Below are positions 36,484 to 45,332 of a stretch of DNA of 64,000 nt, one piece after another. The notes below the pieces were generated by a model. That model did no database searches and had not been told where the DNA came from. It saw only the letters and a program-made list of their open reading frames with translations. The stretch comes from Chryseobacterium sp. SNU WT5. Its GTDB lineage: Bacteria; Bacteroidota; Bacteroidia; Flavobacteriales; Weeksellaceae. The DNA is taken from NCBI RefSeq assembly GCF_007362475.1, contig NZ_CP041687.1, positions 2,108,001 to 2,172,000 on the forward strand, given 5' to 3'. Every line of letters starts with the position of its first letter. Position 1 is the stretch's first letter. The position numbers and the translations under genes are program-made.

Positions 36484-38338
36484 GTGTGCCCAGCATGGGC
36501 ATCTTTCTCTTACGAAAGTAGGAAATTAATCTAGAGGGTGCAAGTCCCTTATGGGCGAGGGTAACGCCTTGAACCATTAGTAAGTCGCAAGGGTGGTAAC
36601 CGTGAGGTTACATCTGAAGGAAGCGAGACTACAAAACTCGGTACTGACGAACAGGAACCGTATAGGAGGCATTTATGCATGGGTAAGCAAGCACATCATT
36701 GTAACGCCCTAAGATTACAAAAGTGCATAAATGTAGATACGGCAGGAATTGAGTGAAAGAAGATGCCATTACCTGGGGAGATCTTCGTAGCCACGAGTTG
36801 GCAAAACGAAGAAGTCAGCAGAGGTCATAGTACTTAGGAGCAACGAGCCGATGAATAAATCGGAGGACTCACAACCCAAGGAAGGACTGAACGTATTTTG
36901 GTTCTTAATTCACAATGGAATTCCCGTTAAAGGGAATAGCCTTGGGAAAGCGGAACAGGTTAAAGTAAAAGAACAAGAATGATTGAAAGAGTATTACATC
37001 CTCGCAACATGCAACGAGCCTTAGAGCAAGTAATTGCGAATAAAGGCAGCGCTGGCGTAGACGGAATGAACGTGCAAGAACTATCTGATTATCTTCGGAA
37101 AGAGAAAACACGACTTTATTCTTCCATAAAAGAGAGGTGTTATCTTCCTCAACCCATTCTTGGAGTAGAGATTTCTAAAGGAAACGGTAAAACCCGACTT
37201 TTAGGAATACCTACAGTAACCGATAGAGTGTTACAACAAGCGGTATCACAAGTTCTGATGCCACACTATGAGAATGAATTTAGTGTTCACAGTTATGGAT
37301 TCAGACCCAACAAAAACGCCCGCCAAGCAGTTGGTAAAGCGTTGGAGCATATCCATGAAGGTTATCCATTTATTGTAGATATTGATCTAAAGACCTTCTT
37401 TGATGAAGTAGACCACTGCATCCTTCTTAACTTACTTTATCGAAAGGTAAAATGCCCAATAACCATGCGCTTAATCCGCAAATGGTTACGAGCTCCAATT
37501 CTAATCAATGGTCAATTACACAAACGAAGAAAAGGAGTTCCGCAAGGTTCACCTTTAAGTCCGTTGTTGTCGAATATCCTGCTCAATGAGTTGGATAAAG
37601 AATTGACAAAACGTAAACTTCGATTTGTGCGCTACGCAGATGATTTTAGTATTTATACCCAGTATAAAAGCCACGCAACTGCAACGCTAAAAGCCATAGA
37701 GAAGTACTTGAAAACGAAACTCAAACTCACTATTAATGGTGAGAAAAGTGGAGTTAGAAAGCCAGTACAATTTGAACTACTGGGATTCGGATTCGAATCT
37801 ACATATAAGAAAGGGGACAAGGGAAAATACCAATTGGTAGTAGGTAAGAAAGCGTGGACACGATTGAAAGAGCGACTAAAATCCCTCACCCGAAAAACCG
37901 CTCCGATAAGTTTTGATGAGCGTATCCAAAAGATTAACGAAGTTCAGCGTGGATGGTTAAACTATTTTCGAGGAACAAGTATCAAAGGAAAACTCCTCAA
38001 CTTTGACGGATGGCTGAGAAACCGACTGCGGTATTGCATTTGGCATGATTGGAAGAAGCCCGAACGGAAGAGGAAAAACCTCATTCGATTAGGAATCGAC
38101 CAAAGCCTTGCGTATGCATATAGCCGAACTCGGAAAGGAGGATGGGCAGTCGCACAAAGTCCTATTTTAGGAACAACAATCACTATTTCAAGGCTAAAGA
38201 AACGTGCATACATCGCCATGTTAGAACTTCATCTATCACTTAACCCATCAAGATACGAACCGCCGTATACGAGACCCGTACGTACGGTGGTGTGAGAGGC
38301 GTACTCCGTTCGATTATGAGCGGAGCCGTCTACTCGAT
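36484..38338 (+). mobile_element. Group II intron copy 4 (1855 nt)
   Basis: Same ends, between TTGT and TATCGA, inside the end core of the methionine unit. Small private changes lie in the 5' region (AAAGGGAATAGCC) and in the frame. Confidence 0.92.
36979..38295 (+). CDS. ltrA: Group II intron reverse transcriptase/maturase (copy 4)
   Basis: A 438-aa intact frame of the copy 2 sequence type. Variants are GVEISKGNG (others GVEIPKGNG) and LLNFDGW (shared with copy 6). All active-site motifs are intact. Confidence 0.95.
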   Translation: MIERVLHPRNMQRALEQVIANKGSAGVDGMNVQELSDYLRKEKTRLYSSIKERCYLPQPILGVEISKGNGKTRLLGIPTVTDRVLQQAVSQVLMPHYENEFSVHSYGFRPNKNARQAVGKALEHIHEGYPFIVDIDLKTFFDEVDHCILLNLLYRKVKCPITMRLIRKWLRAPILINGQLHKRRKGVPQGSPLSPLLSNILLNELDKELTKRKLRFVRYADDFSIYTQYKSHATATLKAIEKYLKTKLKLTINGEKSGVRKPVQFELLGFGFESTYKKGDKGKYQLVVGKKAWTRLKERLKSLTRKTAPISFDERIQKINEVQRGWLNYFRGTSIKGKLLNFDGWLRNRLRYCIWHDWKKPERKRKNLIRLGIDQSLAYAYSRTRKGGWAVAQSPILGTTITISRLKKRAYIAMLELHLSLNPSRYEPPYTRPVRTVV

Positions 38339-38339
38339 T

Positions 38340-38703
38340 ATCGATAGTGGTTCTGTCGGTCGTGTCGTTTTTCATGTCTTATTGATGTGTTGGCTAATCC
38401 GGTTTTGTCTTGTAGTGTTCTGTCTGCACTTTTTCTGTCATAATACGTTTCCGTTACCAATGTCACGCTCCGTTTACTTGAAATGTTAGTTGTAGTTCCG
38501 GTACAGCCCTGCAAATCCAAAAATGGGAAATAACAAGGCAAATTCTGCTTCGTCAAAACCCAAAACGGAAGTTATTCAGTTAAAAGTATACAATAACTAT
38601 TATGGTTGGAAAGCCCAGTGCTGAAACCGCACATCAAAAAAACTCGGTTGCAACAGTATTGCTTACAATTTTCTTTATCATTATTAAATTGGTTTGTTTG
38701 GTG
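38340..38703. other. Gene-free 3' part of the methionine cassette
   Basis: 364 nt between the intron end and the metQ stop. I see no credible gene here. The first bases (TATCGATAGTGG) are the unit's end motif, matching its start at 43337. Confidence 0.5.
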
Positions 38704-39522
38704 TTACCAACCTTTTACCGCACCGCCTTTAAATAATTTTTCAACTGCCTTTTCAACGGCTTCCGATTGATACGCTTTCACGAAGTTTTTTACTTTTTCC
38801 GAATCTTTATTGTTTTTTCTTGACACAATTACATTTACATAAGGCGATTGTTTATCTTCTTTCAAAATACCGTATTCCTCAGCGTTTAATCCTGCTTGTG
38901 CCGCAAAATTGTTGTTGATAATGGCAATGGTTACTTGTTTGTCGTCCAGTACTGTTGGCAATTGTGGTGCTTCTATTTCCATAATTTTTAACTGCTTCGG
39001 ATTTTCAAGAATGTCGGTAACTTTCGGTAAAAGCCCAATGCTTTTTTTTAGTTTCAACAAGCCATTTTTTTGCAATAACAATAATGAACGTCCGCCATTG
39101 GTAGGGTCGTTGGGAATGACAATCGTGCTGCCGTTTTGCAGTTCGGAAATGTTTTTAATTTTCTTGGAATACGCCACAATCGGGTAAACAAATGTATTGC
39201 CAACAACCGCTAGTTTGTATCCTCTTTGTTTGGATTGTTCCTCTAAATATGGAACGTGTTGAAAAGCGTTTACATCAATTTCGCCATTGTTCAGGGCTTC
39301 GTTCGGAATTACATAATCGTTGAACACAACCAATTCCACAACTAAGTTGTATTTTTCTTTTGCTTCCTTTTTTGCTGCTTCGGCTATCTGTTGTTCTAAG
39401 CCCGAAGTAATGCCAACTCTGATATAATTCGGGTCGTTTTCTCTTGAATTTCCGCAAGAGTTAAGCAATAGCAAACCTGCAGTAATTACACTTAAAAATC
39501 CTATTTTTTTCATCTGTTTCAT
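38704..39522 (-). CDS. metQ: Methionine ABC transporter substrate-binding lipoprotein
   Basis: A 272-aa NlpA/MetQ-family lipoprotein. The signal ends in a lipobox (GLLLLNSCG near residue 22). The family segments YIRVGITSGLEQQIAEAA, VVFNDYVIPNEALNNGEIDVNAFQH and VIPNDPTNGGRSLLLLQKNGL are clear. It captures D/L-methionine outside the inner membrane and delivers it to MetNI. It is the last gene of the five-gene operon, 14 nt after metI. Confidence 0.92.
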   Translation of the reverse strand: MKQMKKIGFLSVITAGLLLLNSCGNSRENDPNYIRVGITSGLEQQIAEAAKKEAKEKYNLVVELVVFNDYVIPNEALNNGEIDVNAFQHVPYLEEQSKQRGYKLAVVGNTFVYPIVAYSKKIKNISELQNGSTIVIPNDPTNGGRSLLLLQKNGLLKLKKSIGLLPKVTDILENPKQLKIMEIEAPQLPTVLDDKQVTIAIINNNFAAQAGLNAEEYGILKEDKQSPYVNVIVSRKNNKDSEKVKNFVKAYQSEAVEKAVEKLFKGGAVKGW

Positions 39523-39536
39523 CTGTTTTATTTGTT

Positions 39537-40193
39537 TTATCTGTGATTGATTTTTTTTGAAAGTTTATCGCCCGAAAACTGAATAACGAATACCAATGCT
39601 ATCAGCAAAAGTAAAACCGTATTCATAATAAACGGATTGTAACCGACATAACCGTATTGATAACCGATTTGTCCTAATCCGCCTGCACCCACCGCACCGC
39701 CCATTGCGGAATATCCCACTAAGGTGATCAATGTAATGGTTGCATTATTGATAAGTGAAGGTAGCGCTTCGGGAAGCAATACTTTTTTGATGACTTGTAA
39801 TGGACTTGCACCCAGAGCTCTTGCTGTTTCTATTAATCCGTTTGGTACTTCAAGTAAACTGTTTTCTACTAAGCGCGCTATGAACGGTGCTGCACCAATA
39901 CTCAACGGCACAAGTGCCGCGTACACACCAATGGAAGTACCTATCAATGCTCGTGTGAACGGAATGAGCCACACAATTAAAATGATAAAAGGAATGGAAC
40001 GAAACACATTTACAAAAACTGATAAAATGCGGTTATAAAAACGGTTTTCTAGCAGTTGGTCTTTTTGGGTAAGAAACAAAATTATCCCTAAAGGAAGTCC
40101 AATTACAAACCCGAAAAAGCCCGATGTTAAAGTCATAAAAACAGTTTCCCAAAGTCCTTTAAGCAATAATGAAATAGTAGTTTGATCAAGCAT
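39537..40193 (-). CDS. metI: Methionine ABC transporter permease
   Basis: A 218-aa permease with about five membrane helices and the inner-membrane EAA loop IETARALGASPLQVIKKVLLPEALPSLI that docks on MetN. It forms the membrane channel of methionine import. It overlaps the metN 3' end by 8 nt, showing translational coupling. Confidence 0.93.
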   Translation of the reverse strand: MLDQTTISLLLKGLWETVFMTLTSGFFGFVIGLPLGIILFLTQKDQLLENRFYNRILSVFVNVFRSIPFIILIVWLIPFTRALIGTSIGVYAALVPLSIGAAPFIARLVENSLLEVPNGLIETARALGASPLQVIKKVLLPEALPSLINNATITLITLVGYSAMGGAVGAGGLGQIGYQYGYVGYNPFIMNTVLLLLIALVFVIQFSGDKLSKKINHR

Positions 40194-41214
40194 AGCCTCT
40201 TATGGTATTTTGAATGTTGTTTTGATTGAAATACTGAATGGCTTGTGTATTTTCTTCTAAACTCCCTTGCAGATGAAGCAATAATTTCCCAAAACTTGCT
40301 TTACTTAAATATTCTACATCTGCCGTTATGATTTTGTACGGAATGCTGTAATCGCTATAAAGTACCGATAGTAATTTCTCAAACGGAATGTTGCCATTCA
40401 GCTCTATTTCCAGCAAAGGAAATAATCCTGCTGCTGGTTGTTGCTGTAACTTACTGCTTAATGATTGTGGTAGATTCATTGTTTTTGAAATAGTAAATTG
40501 TTTAATAATCGGATGTTCTTTATCATAAATAATATCTTCCAACGTTCCTTTTGCAATCAGTTTTCCTTTGTCTATTACGGCAACGTGGTTGCAGATTGCT
40601 TTTATTACGTCCATTTCGTGGGTAATAAGCAAAATTGTAATGCCTAACCGTTGGTTGATGTCTTTCAACAGCTGTAAAATAGAATGCGTTGTGGCAGGGT
40701 CAAGGGCACTTGTGGCTTCATCACACAACAACAGATAAGGGTCATTTGCCAAAGATCTTGCAATGGCTACTCGTTGTTTTTGTCCTCCTGAAAGACTTTT
40801 TGGATAGCTGTTTACTTTGTCTTCCAGCCCTACAATTTTCAAAAGTTCATTTACTTTTTTGCTGATTTCTGTTTTGCTTGCATTATCCAATTCCAATGGT
40901 AAAGCCACATTGTCAAAAACGGTTCTTGATGAAAGTAGATTGAAATGTTGGAAAATCATTCCTATTTTTTTTCGCTCTTTCGACAATTCCCTATTGCTTA
41001 ATTTCGTTAAATCTTTTCCGTTTATAATAACCTGTCCGCTATCAGGTCGTTCAAGTAGGTTGAGGCATCTAATTAAAGTACTTTTTCCTGCTCCCGAACT
41101 TCCTATTATTCCGACAATATCACCTTGTTCGGCTGTCAGATTTACACTATCAAGTGCCTTGAAATGCTGCTGTTTTTGGCGAAATATTTTCGAAATATTT
41201 TTAATGACTATCAT
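40186..41214 (-). CDS. metN: Methionine ABC transporter ATPase (with NIL domain)
   Basis: A 342-aa protein. It has the Walker A GSSGAGKS at residues 38-45, signature LSGGQKQR and Walker B LLLCDEATS. The C-terminal about 90 residues (FPLLEIELNGNIPFEKLLSVL) form the NIL domain that binds methionine and causes transinhibition. It powers uptake by MetI/MetQ. It overlaps the upstream DUF4395 gene by 4 nt, so the whole set is one coupled operon. Confidence 0.95.
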   Translation of the reverse strand: MIVIKNISKIFRQKQQHFKALDSVNLTAEQGDIVGIIGSSGAGKSTLIRCLNLLERPDSGQVIINGKDLTKLSNRELSKERKKIGMIFQHFNLLSSRTVFDNVALPLELDNASKTEISKKVNELLKIVGLEDKVNSYPKSLSGGQKQRVAIARSLANDPYLLLCDEATSALDPATTHSILQLLKDINQRLGITILLITHEMDVIKAICNHVAVIDKGKLIAKGTLEDIIYDKEHPIIKQFTISKTMNLPQSLSSKLQQQPAAGLFPLLEIELNGNIPFEKLLSVLYSDYSIPYKIITADVEYLSKASFGKLLLHLQGSLEENTQAIQYFNQNNIQNTIRGYA

Positions 41215-41666
41215 AGATTTTTAGTTTTAGCGTTTTGTTTACCTGCTATCGGTGCCAGCAACCAATTATATACATAACATCCAACACAGATTTTAAAAAC
41301 CGCTTCCAAAAGGGCAAAAAGAATCAATGTGACGCTTACTATATATGCCACTTTTGTAAGGTTCAGCAACAACAAAACTGTAATTGAAAGCGAAAACACA
41401 AAGCCTACTGCTGCCGCAAATTTTTTAGGTGCTGCAAAAATGGGTTTGGGTTTTAGCCTAAAAAGATTAACCACTAATTTAGCAACAAATGTCAATGGCG
41501 AAGGCAGAAAAGTAAATGCACGAATGGCAAAATCTGCCGTTAAAATAAATATCAAAAACGTGCTAATGTTGAAAAACACCAAAAGCAAAATAGTGATTAC
41601 TTGAAATGCTATCAGCCGGGTAACGTTTTCGTCTGTTTGGTATTTTGAAATGTCTTTTTTGGTCAT
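41211..41666 (-). CDS. DUF4395 membrane protein
   Basis: A 151-aa integral membrane protein with about four helices and the family-like start DENVTRLIAFQV. FILTADFAIRAFTFLPSPL and a C-terminal CVGCYVY pair follow. DUF4395 has no settled function, though members often accompany sulfur-related genes. The ATG at 41666 is preferred because it starts after the upstream gene's stop. A longer form from 41711 would overlap that gene by 32 nt. It is coupled to metN by a 4-nt overlap. Confidence 0.75.
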   Translation of the reverse strand: MTKKDISKYQTDENVTRLIAFQVITILLLVFFNISTFLIFILTADFAIRAFTFLPSPLTFVAKLVVNLFRLKPKPIFAAPKKFAAAVGFVFSLSITVLLLLNLTKVAYIVSVTLILFALLEAVFKICVGCYVYNWLLAPIAGKQNAKTKNL

Positions 41667-41679
41667 ACTAATTGAAATT

Positions 41680-42687
41680 TTAAAGTGAACTATATTTATA
41701 GGGTTGGCCAATACTTACCAAAACCCTGACGTTTCTTCTAATCTGTACTTTTTTGCGATTAGACAGTTTGAAATAAGTGGTTACGTTAGTGAGCAACACA
41801 CCAAACAAAATGATAAACAAACCAATCAACTGATTGCCGTTGATCACTTCGTTTGAAATAAACCAACCTGCAATAACTGCAACAATAGGATTGATGTAAG
41901 TATGTGTGCTTACCAAAGCAGCGTCTTTTACGGAAAGCAACCATATATAAGAAATGTAAGCGACAAGTGAGCCGAAGAAAATCAAAAACAACAAACCTAA
42001 CCAAGCGGAAGTAGGAACGGTTGTAAAAGAAAATTCGCTCCATTCGCCTCTGAACAGCGCAATCAAAAACGAAGCAATTCCTGCCGTAATAAGCTGTTGA
42101 GCAATATTCATAAAGTTAGAATGACTTGCAGCGTTGTTTTTAGAGTATAGTGAACCCAAAACCCACGCAACGGAACTCAATCCTAAAACCACAAAAGCAA
42201 CAATCTTGATAGATGAAGATGCGGTATGATGGCTGTTGTTGCCCGAAATACTTCCACCCAAAAACAAAATCAATCCTACAAACCCGATAATAAGACCTAT
42301 CGGTATCCATTTGTCGGAAAAATATTTTTTCCAGTTTTTTTTATCAATAGCGATAAACCAAATAGGTCCTGTTGCTAAGACAATGGCAGCTTCGGGAGCG
42401 GTTACATACTGTTCGGCCCAACCGACAAGTCCTGTTCCGCTTGTGAGAATGAGTATTCCTGTAATGGCATTTTTTCGCCAATTTACAAGAGAATCGGCTT
42501 TTTCGCCTTTTGTTCGCAAGTATCCGATCAGCAGTAAACCTGCAGCAAGAAATCGTAAACCCGAAAGAATGAAAGGCGGAAAGCCACTTAAACCAAATGA
42601 AATGGCTATAAATGTCAAGCCCCAAATGATGTATATGTTGGCGAATGCCACAGGCACAAACCAATTTTTGTTTTTATTTTTACTCAT
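41680..42687 (-). CDS. EamA/DMT-family transporter
   Basis: A 335-aa protein with ten predicted membrane helices in two EamA repeats (IYIIWGLTFIAISFGLSGFPPFILSGLRF in the first, INPIVAVIAGWFISNEVINGNQLIGLFIILFGVLLTN-type in the second). Members export amino acids and metabolites. Being first in a methionine-regulated operon, it may export or import a sulfur metabolite, which is an inference. It lies directly after two leader peptide/terminator modules. Confidence 0.85.
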   Translation of the reverse strand: MSKNKNKNWFVPVAFANIYIIWGLTFIAISFGLSGFPPFILSGLRFLAAGLLLIGYLRTKGEKADSLVNWRKNAITGILILTSGTGLVGWAEQYVTAPEAAIVLATGPIWFIAIDKKNWKKYFSDKWIPIGLIIGFVGLILFLGGSISGNNSHHTASSSIKIVAFVVLGLSSVAWVLGSLYSKNNAASHSNFMNIAQQLITAGIASFLIALFRGEWSEFSFTTVPTSAWLGLLFLIFFGSLVAYISYIWLLSVKDAALVSTHTYINPIVAVIAGWFISNEVINGNQLIGLFIILFGVLLTNVTTYFKLSNRKKVQIRRNVRVLVSIGQPYKYSSL

Positions 42688-42730
42688 TGTTTTATTTTTT
42701 TAATTGTTATTACTATTGTTGTGAAAATAA

Positions 42731-42762
42731 AAAAGGCGTTACGATGTGTCGTAACGCCTTTT
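42731..42762 (-). terminator. Attenuator terminator 2 (before the methionine operon)
   Basis: A perfect 14-bp stem, AAAAGGCGTTACGA/TCGTAACGCCTTTT with a 4-nt loop, followed on the minus strand by T residues. It lies between leader peptide 2 and the first structural gene, the place expected for transcription attenuation. Confidence 0.85.
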
Positions 42763-42783
42763 ATAAAAGATTTAAATTAAGGT

Positions 42784-42840
42784 TTATATACGACAACACC
42801 GTTGCATTTTCATACGGTAGCACATCATCATTTTATTCAT
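42784..42840 (-). CDS. Leader peptide 2, Met/Cys-rich (18 aa)
   Basis: The minus-strand frame encodes MNKMMMCYRMKMQRCCRI and then stops. Six of the 18 residues are Met and three are Cys. A hairpin terminator follows 21 nt after the stop. It fits a ribosome-mediated attenuator: stalling on scarce methionine or cysteine codons would alter RNA folding and allow read-through into the transporter genes. The peptide is recognised by composition and position, not by homology. Confidence 0.75.
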   Translation of the reverse strand: MNKMMMCYRMKMQRCCRI

Positions 42841-42905
42841 ATCCTTACTATTCTTCATTGTCTTATTTTTTACTTCTGTTTGCATTTTTAAACTGTTTTA
42901 AACAA

Positions 42906-42938
42906 AAAAAATCCACCGAGTTGTATCGGTGGATTTTT
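42906..42938 (-). terminator. Attenuator terminator 1
   Basis: The stem AAAAATCCACCGA/TCGGTGGATTTTT is followed by a T run on the minus strand. It lies 28 nt after the stop of leader peptide 1 and upstream of leader peptide 2. Confidence 0.85.
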
Positions 42939-42966
42939 CAAATTATTTTATTTAATCTCTTTGATT

Positions 42967-43065
42967 TTACCCAATACAACCTACATCTGACGACATACAC
43001 TTACAGTAAGACATCATCTTTGAAGTCTTGTTTATGTTGCTGTATTTGATAAAATTACTGTTCAT
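42967..43065 (-). CDS. Leader peptide 1, Met/Cys-containing (32 aa)
   Basis: The minus-strand frame from ATG 43065 encodes a 32-residue peptide with a central KMMSYCKCMSSD cluster and a later Cys before the stop (DVGCIG). It is the first frame after a full promoter and is followed by a terminator. With leader 2 it gives two attenuator modules in series. No homologue is claimed. Confidence 0.7.
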   Translation of the reverse strand: MNSNFIKYSNINKTSKMMSYCKCMSSDVGCIG

Positions 43066-43105
43066 ATTTTTCTTAATTCAGTTCTTGTTGTTTGATACAA
43101 GGGTG

Positions 43106-43134
43106 CAAATATAGCACTTATTTTTATTACGCAA
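43106..43134 (-). promoter_or_regulatory. Bacteroidetes promoter of the methionine operon
   Basis: On the minus strand TTG (43134-43132), an 18-nt spacer and TATATTTG (43113-43106) match the consensus fully. Transcription would begin near 43099, about 35 nt before leader peptide 1. The promoter is inside the cassette, so the unit is self-sufficient. Confidence 0.8.
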
Positions 43135-43337
43135 TAAACTTGGTAGATATTTTTTTATGCCTCAATGAAAACGTACGATTGAGAAGTCCGTTTTTGGGTC
43201 GTGGCTTGGCTTCGGTCGCAAGCACTTTTTTTGATTTCGCGAAAAACAACCAAACAACTTTGCGAGAAAATTGTCTGTCGCTCGTTTGTCAGTCCGAATG
43301 TTGATGTTTAGCAGGATCGTCCTACCATTATCGATAA

Positions 43338-43460
43338 CGGTTCTCAGCTATACGCAGGCAGGGTATTTTACCACTGTACTTCCTACGAAGAACTGAACTT
43401 CAAATATACCACTTTCCTGTCCTACGAAGCACGAAACCCCTGCTTGCGTATAGCTGATGT
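43338..43460. repeat. attC-like hairpin site (type A) hosting intron 5
   Basis: CAGCTATACGCAGGCAGGG and CCCTGCTTGCGTATAGCTG are almost perfect inverted arms about 75 nt apart. It ends ATGT before the intron. The minus core CGTTATCGATAATGG starts the methionine unit. Confidence 0.8.
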
Positions 43461-45315
43461 GTGTGCCCAGCATGGGCATCTTTCTCTTACGAAAGTAGGA
43501 AATTAATCTAGAGGGTGCAAGTCCCTTATGGGCGAGGGTAACGCCTTGAACCATTAGTAAGTCGCAAGGGTGGTAACCGTGAGGTTACATCTGAAGGAAG
43601 CGAGACTACAAAACTCGGTACTGACGAACAGGAACCGTATAGGAGGCATTTATGCATGGGTAAGCAAGCACATCATTGTAACGCCCTAAGATTACAAAAG
43701 TGCATAAATGTAGATACGGCAGGAATTGAGTGAAAGAAGATGCCATTACCTGGGGAGATCTTCGTAGCCACGAGTTGGCAAAACGAAGAAGTCAGCAGAG
43801 GTCATAGTACTTAGGAGCAACGAGCCGATGAATAAATCGGAGGACTCACAACCCAAGGAAGGACTGAACGTATTTTGGTTCTTAATTCACAATGGAATTC
43901 CCGTTAAACGGAATAGCCTTGGGAAAGCGGAACAGGTTAAAGTAAAAGAACAAGAATGATTGAAAGAGTATTACATCCTCGCAACATGCAACGAGCCTTA
44001 GAGCAAGTAATTGCGAATAAAGGCAGCGCTGGCGTGGACGGAATGAACGTGCAAGAACTATCTGATTATCTTCGGAAAGAGAAAACACGACTTTATTCTT
44101 CCATAAAAGAGAGGTGTTATCTTCCTCAACCCATTCTTGGAGTAGAGATTCCTAAAGGAAATGGTAAAACCCGACTTTTAGGAATACCAACAGTAACCGA
44201 TAGAGTGTTACAACAAGCGGTGTCACAAGTTCTGATGCCACACTATGAGAATGAATTTAGTGTTCACAGTTATGGATTCAGACCCAACAAAAACGCCCGC
44301 CAAGCAGTTGGTAAAGCGTTGGAGCATATCCATGAAGGTTATCCATTTATTGTAGATATTGATCTAAAGACCTTCTTTGATGAAGTAGACCACTGCATCC
44401 TTCTTAACTTACTTTATCGAAAGGTAAAATGCCCAATAACCATGCGCTTAATCCGCAAATGGTTACGAGCTCCAATTCTAATCAATGGTCAATTACACAA
44501 ACGAAGAAAAGGAGTTCCGCAAGGTTCGCCTTTAAGTCCGTTATTGTCGAATATCCTGCTCAATGAGTTGGATAAAGAATTGACAAAACGTAAACTTCGA
44601 TTTGTGCGCTACGCAGATGATTTTAGTATTTATACCCAGTATAAAAGCCACGCAACTGCAACGCTAAAAGCCATAGAGAAGTACTTGAAAACGAAACTCA
44701 AACTCACTATTAATGGTGAGAAAAGTGGAGTTAGAAAGCCAGTACAATTTGAACTACTGGGATTCGGATTCGAATCTACATATAAGAAAGGGGACAAGGG
44801 AAAATACCAATTGGTAGTAGGTAAGAAAGCGTGGACACGATTGAAAGAGCGACTAAAATCCCTCACCCGAAAAACCGCTCCGATAAGTTTTGATGAGCGT
44901 ATCCAAAAGATTAACGAAGTTCAGCGTGGATGGTTAAACTATTTTCGAGGAACAAGTATCAAAGGAAAACTCCTCAGCTTTGACGGATGGCTGAGAAACC
45001 GACTGCGGTATTGCATTTGGCATGATTGGAAGAAGCCCGAACGGAAGAGGAAAAACCTCATTCGATTAGGAATCGACCAAAGCCTTGCGTATGCATATAG
45101 CCGAACTCGGAAAGGAGGATGGGCAGTCGCACAAAGTCCTATTTTAGGAACAACAATCACTATTTCAAGGCTAAAGAAACGTGCATACATCGCCATGTTA
45201 GAACTTCATCTATCACTTAACCCATCAAGATACGAACCGCCGTATACGAGACCCGTACGTACGGTGGTGTGAGAGGCGTACTCCGTTCGATTATGAGCGG
45301 AGCCGTCTACTCGAT
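43461..45315 (+). mobile_element. Group II intron copy 5 (1855 nt)
   Basis: Same ends, flanked by ATGT and TAGCGG. The target has A instead of T four bases before the insertion point, as at copy 6. Confidence 0.92.
43956..45272 (+). CDS. ltrA: Group II intron reverse transcriptase/maturase (copy 5)
   Basis: A 438-aa intact frame of the copy 2 type without the private changes of copies 2, 4 or 6. It is therefore a good reference for that type. YADD and the maturase motifs are present. Confidence 0.95.
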   Translation: MIERVLHPRNMQRALEQVIANKGSAGVDGMNVQELSDYLRKEKTRLYSSIKERCYLPQPILGVEIPKGNGKTRLLGIPTVTDRVLQQAVSQVLMPHYENEFSVHSYGFRPNKNARQAVGKALEHIHEGYPFIVDIDLKTFFDEVDHCILLNLLYRKVKCPITMRLIRKWLRAPILINGQLHKRRKGVPQGSPLSPLLSNILLNELDKELTKRKLRFVRYADDFSIYTQYKSHATATLKAIEKYLKTKLKLTINGEKSGVRKPVQFELLGFGFESTYKKGDKGKYQLVVGKKAWTRLKERLKSLTRKTAPISFDERIQKINEVQRGWLNYFRGTSIKGKLLSFDGWLRNRLRYCIWHDWKKPERKRKNLIRLGIDQSLAYAYSRTRKGGWAVAQSPILGTTITISRLKKRAYIAMLELHLSLNPSRYEPPYTRPVRTVV

Positions 45316-45332
45316 TAGCGGTTCGGGCTTCT

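Noticed and set aside
36249-36521. 90-codon plus-strand frame over the 5' end of the abortive-infection gene
   Set aside because: It is antisense to a recognisable Abi coding sequence and runs into the intron. No start signal or family.
42236-43049. Plus-strand frames of 106-155 codons over the EamA gene and attenuator region
   Set aside because: They are antisense to a clear transporter gene and to the leader peptides, with biased, low-complexity composition.
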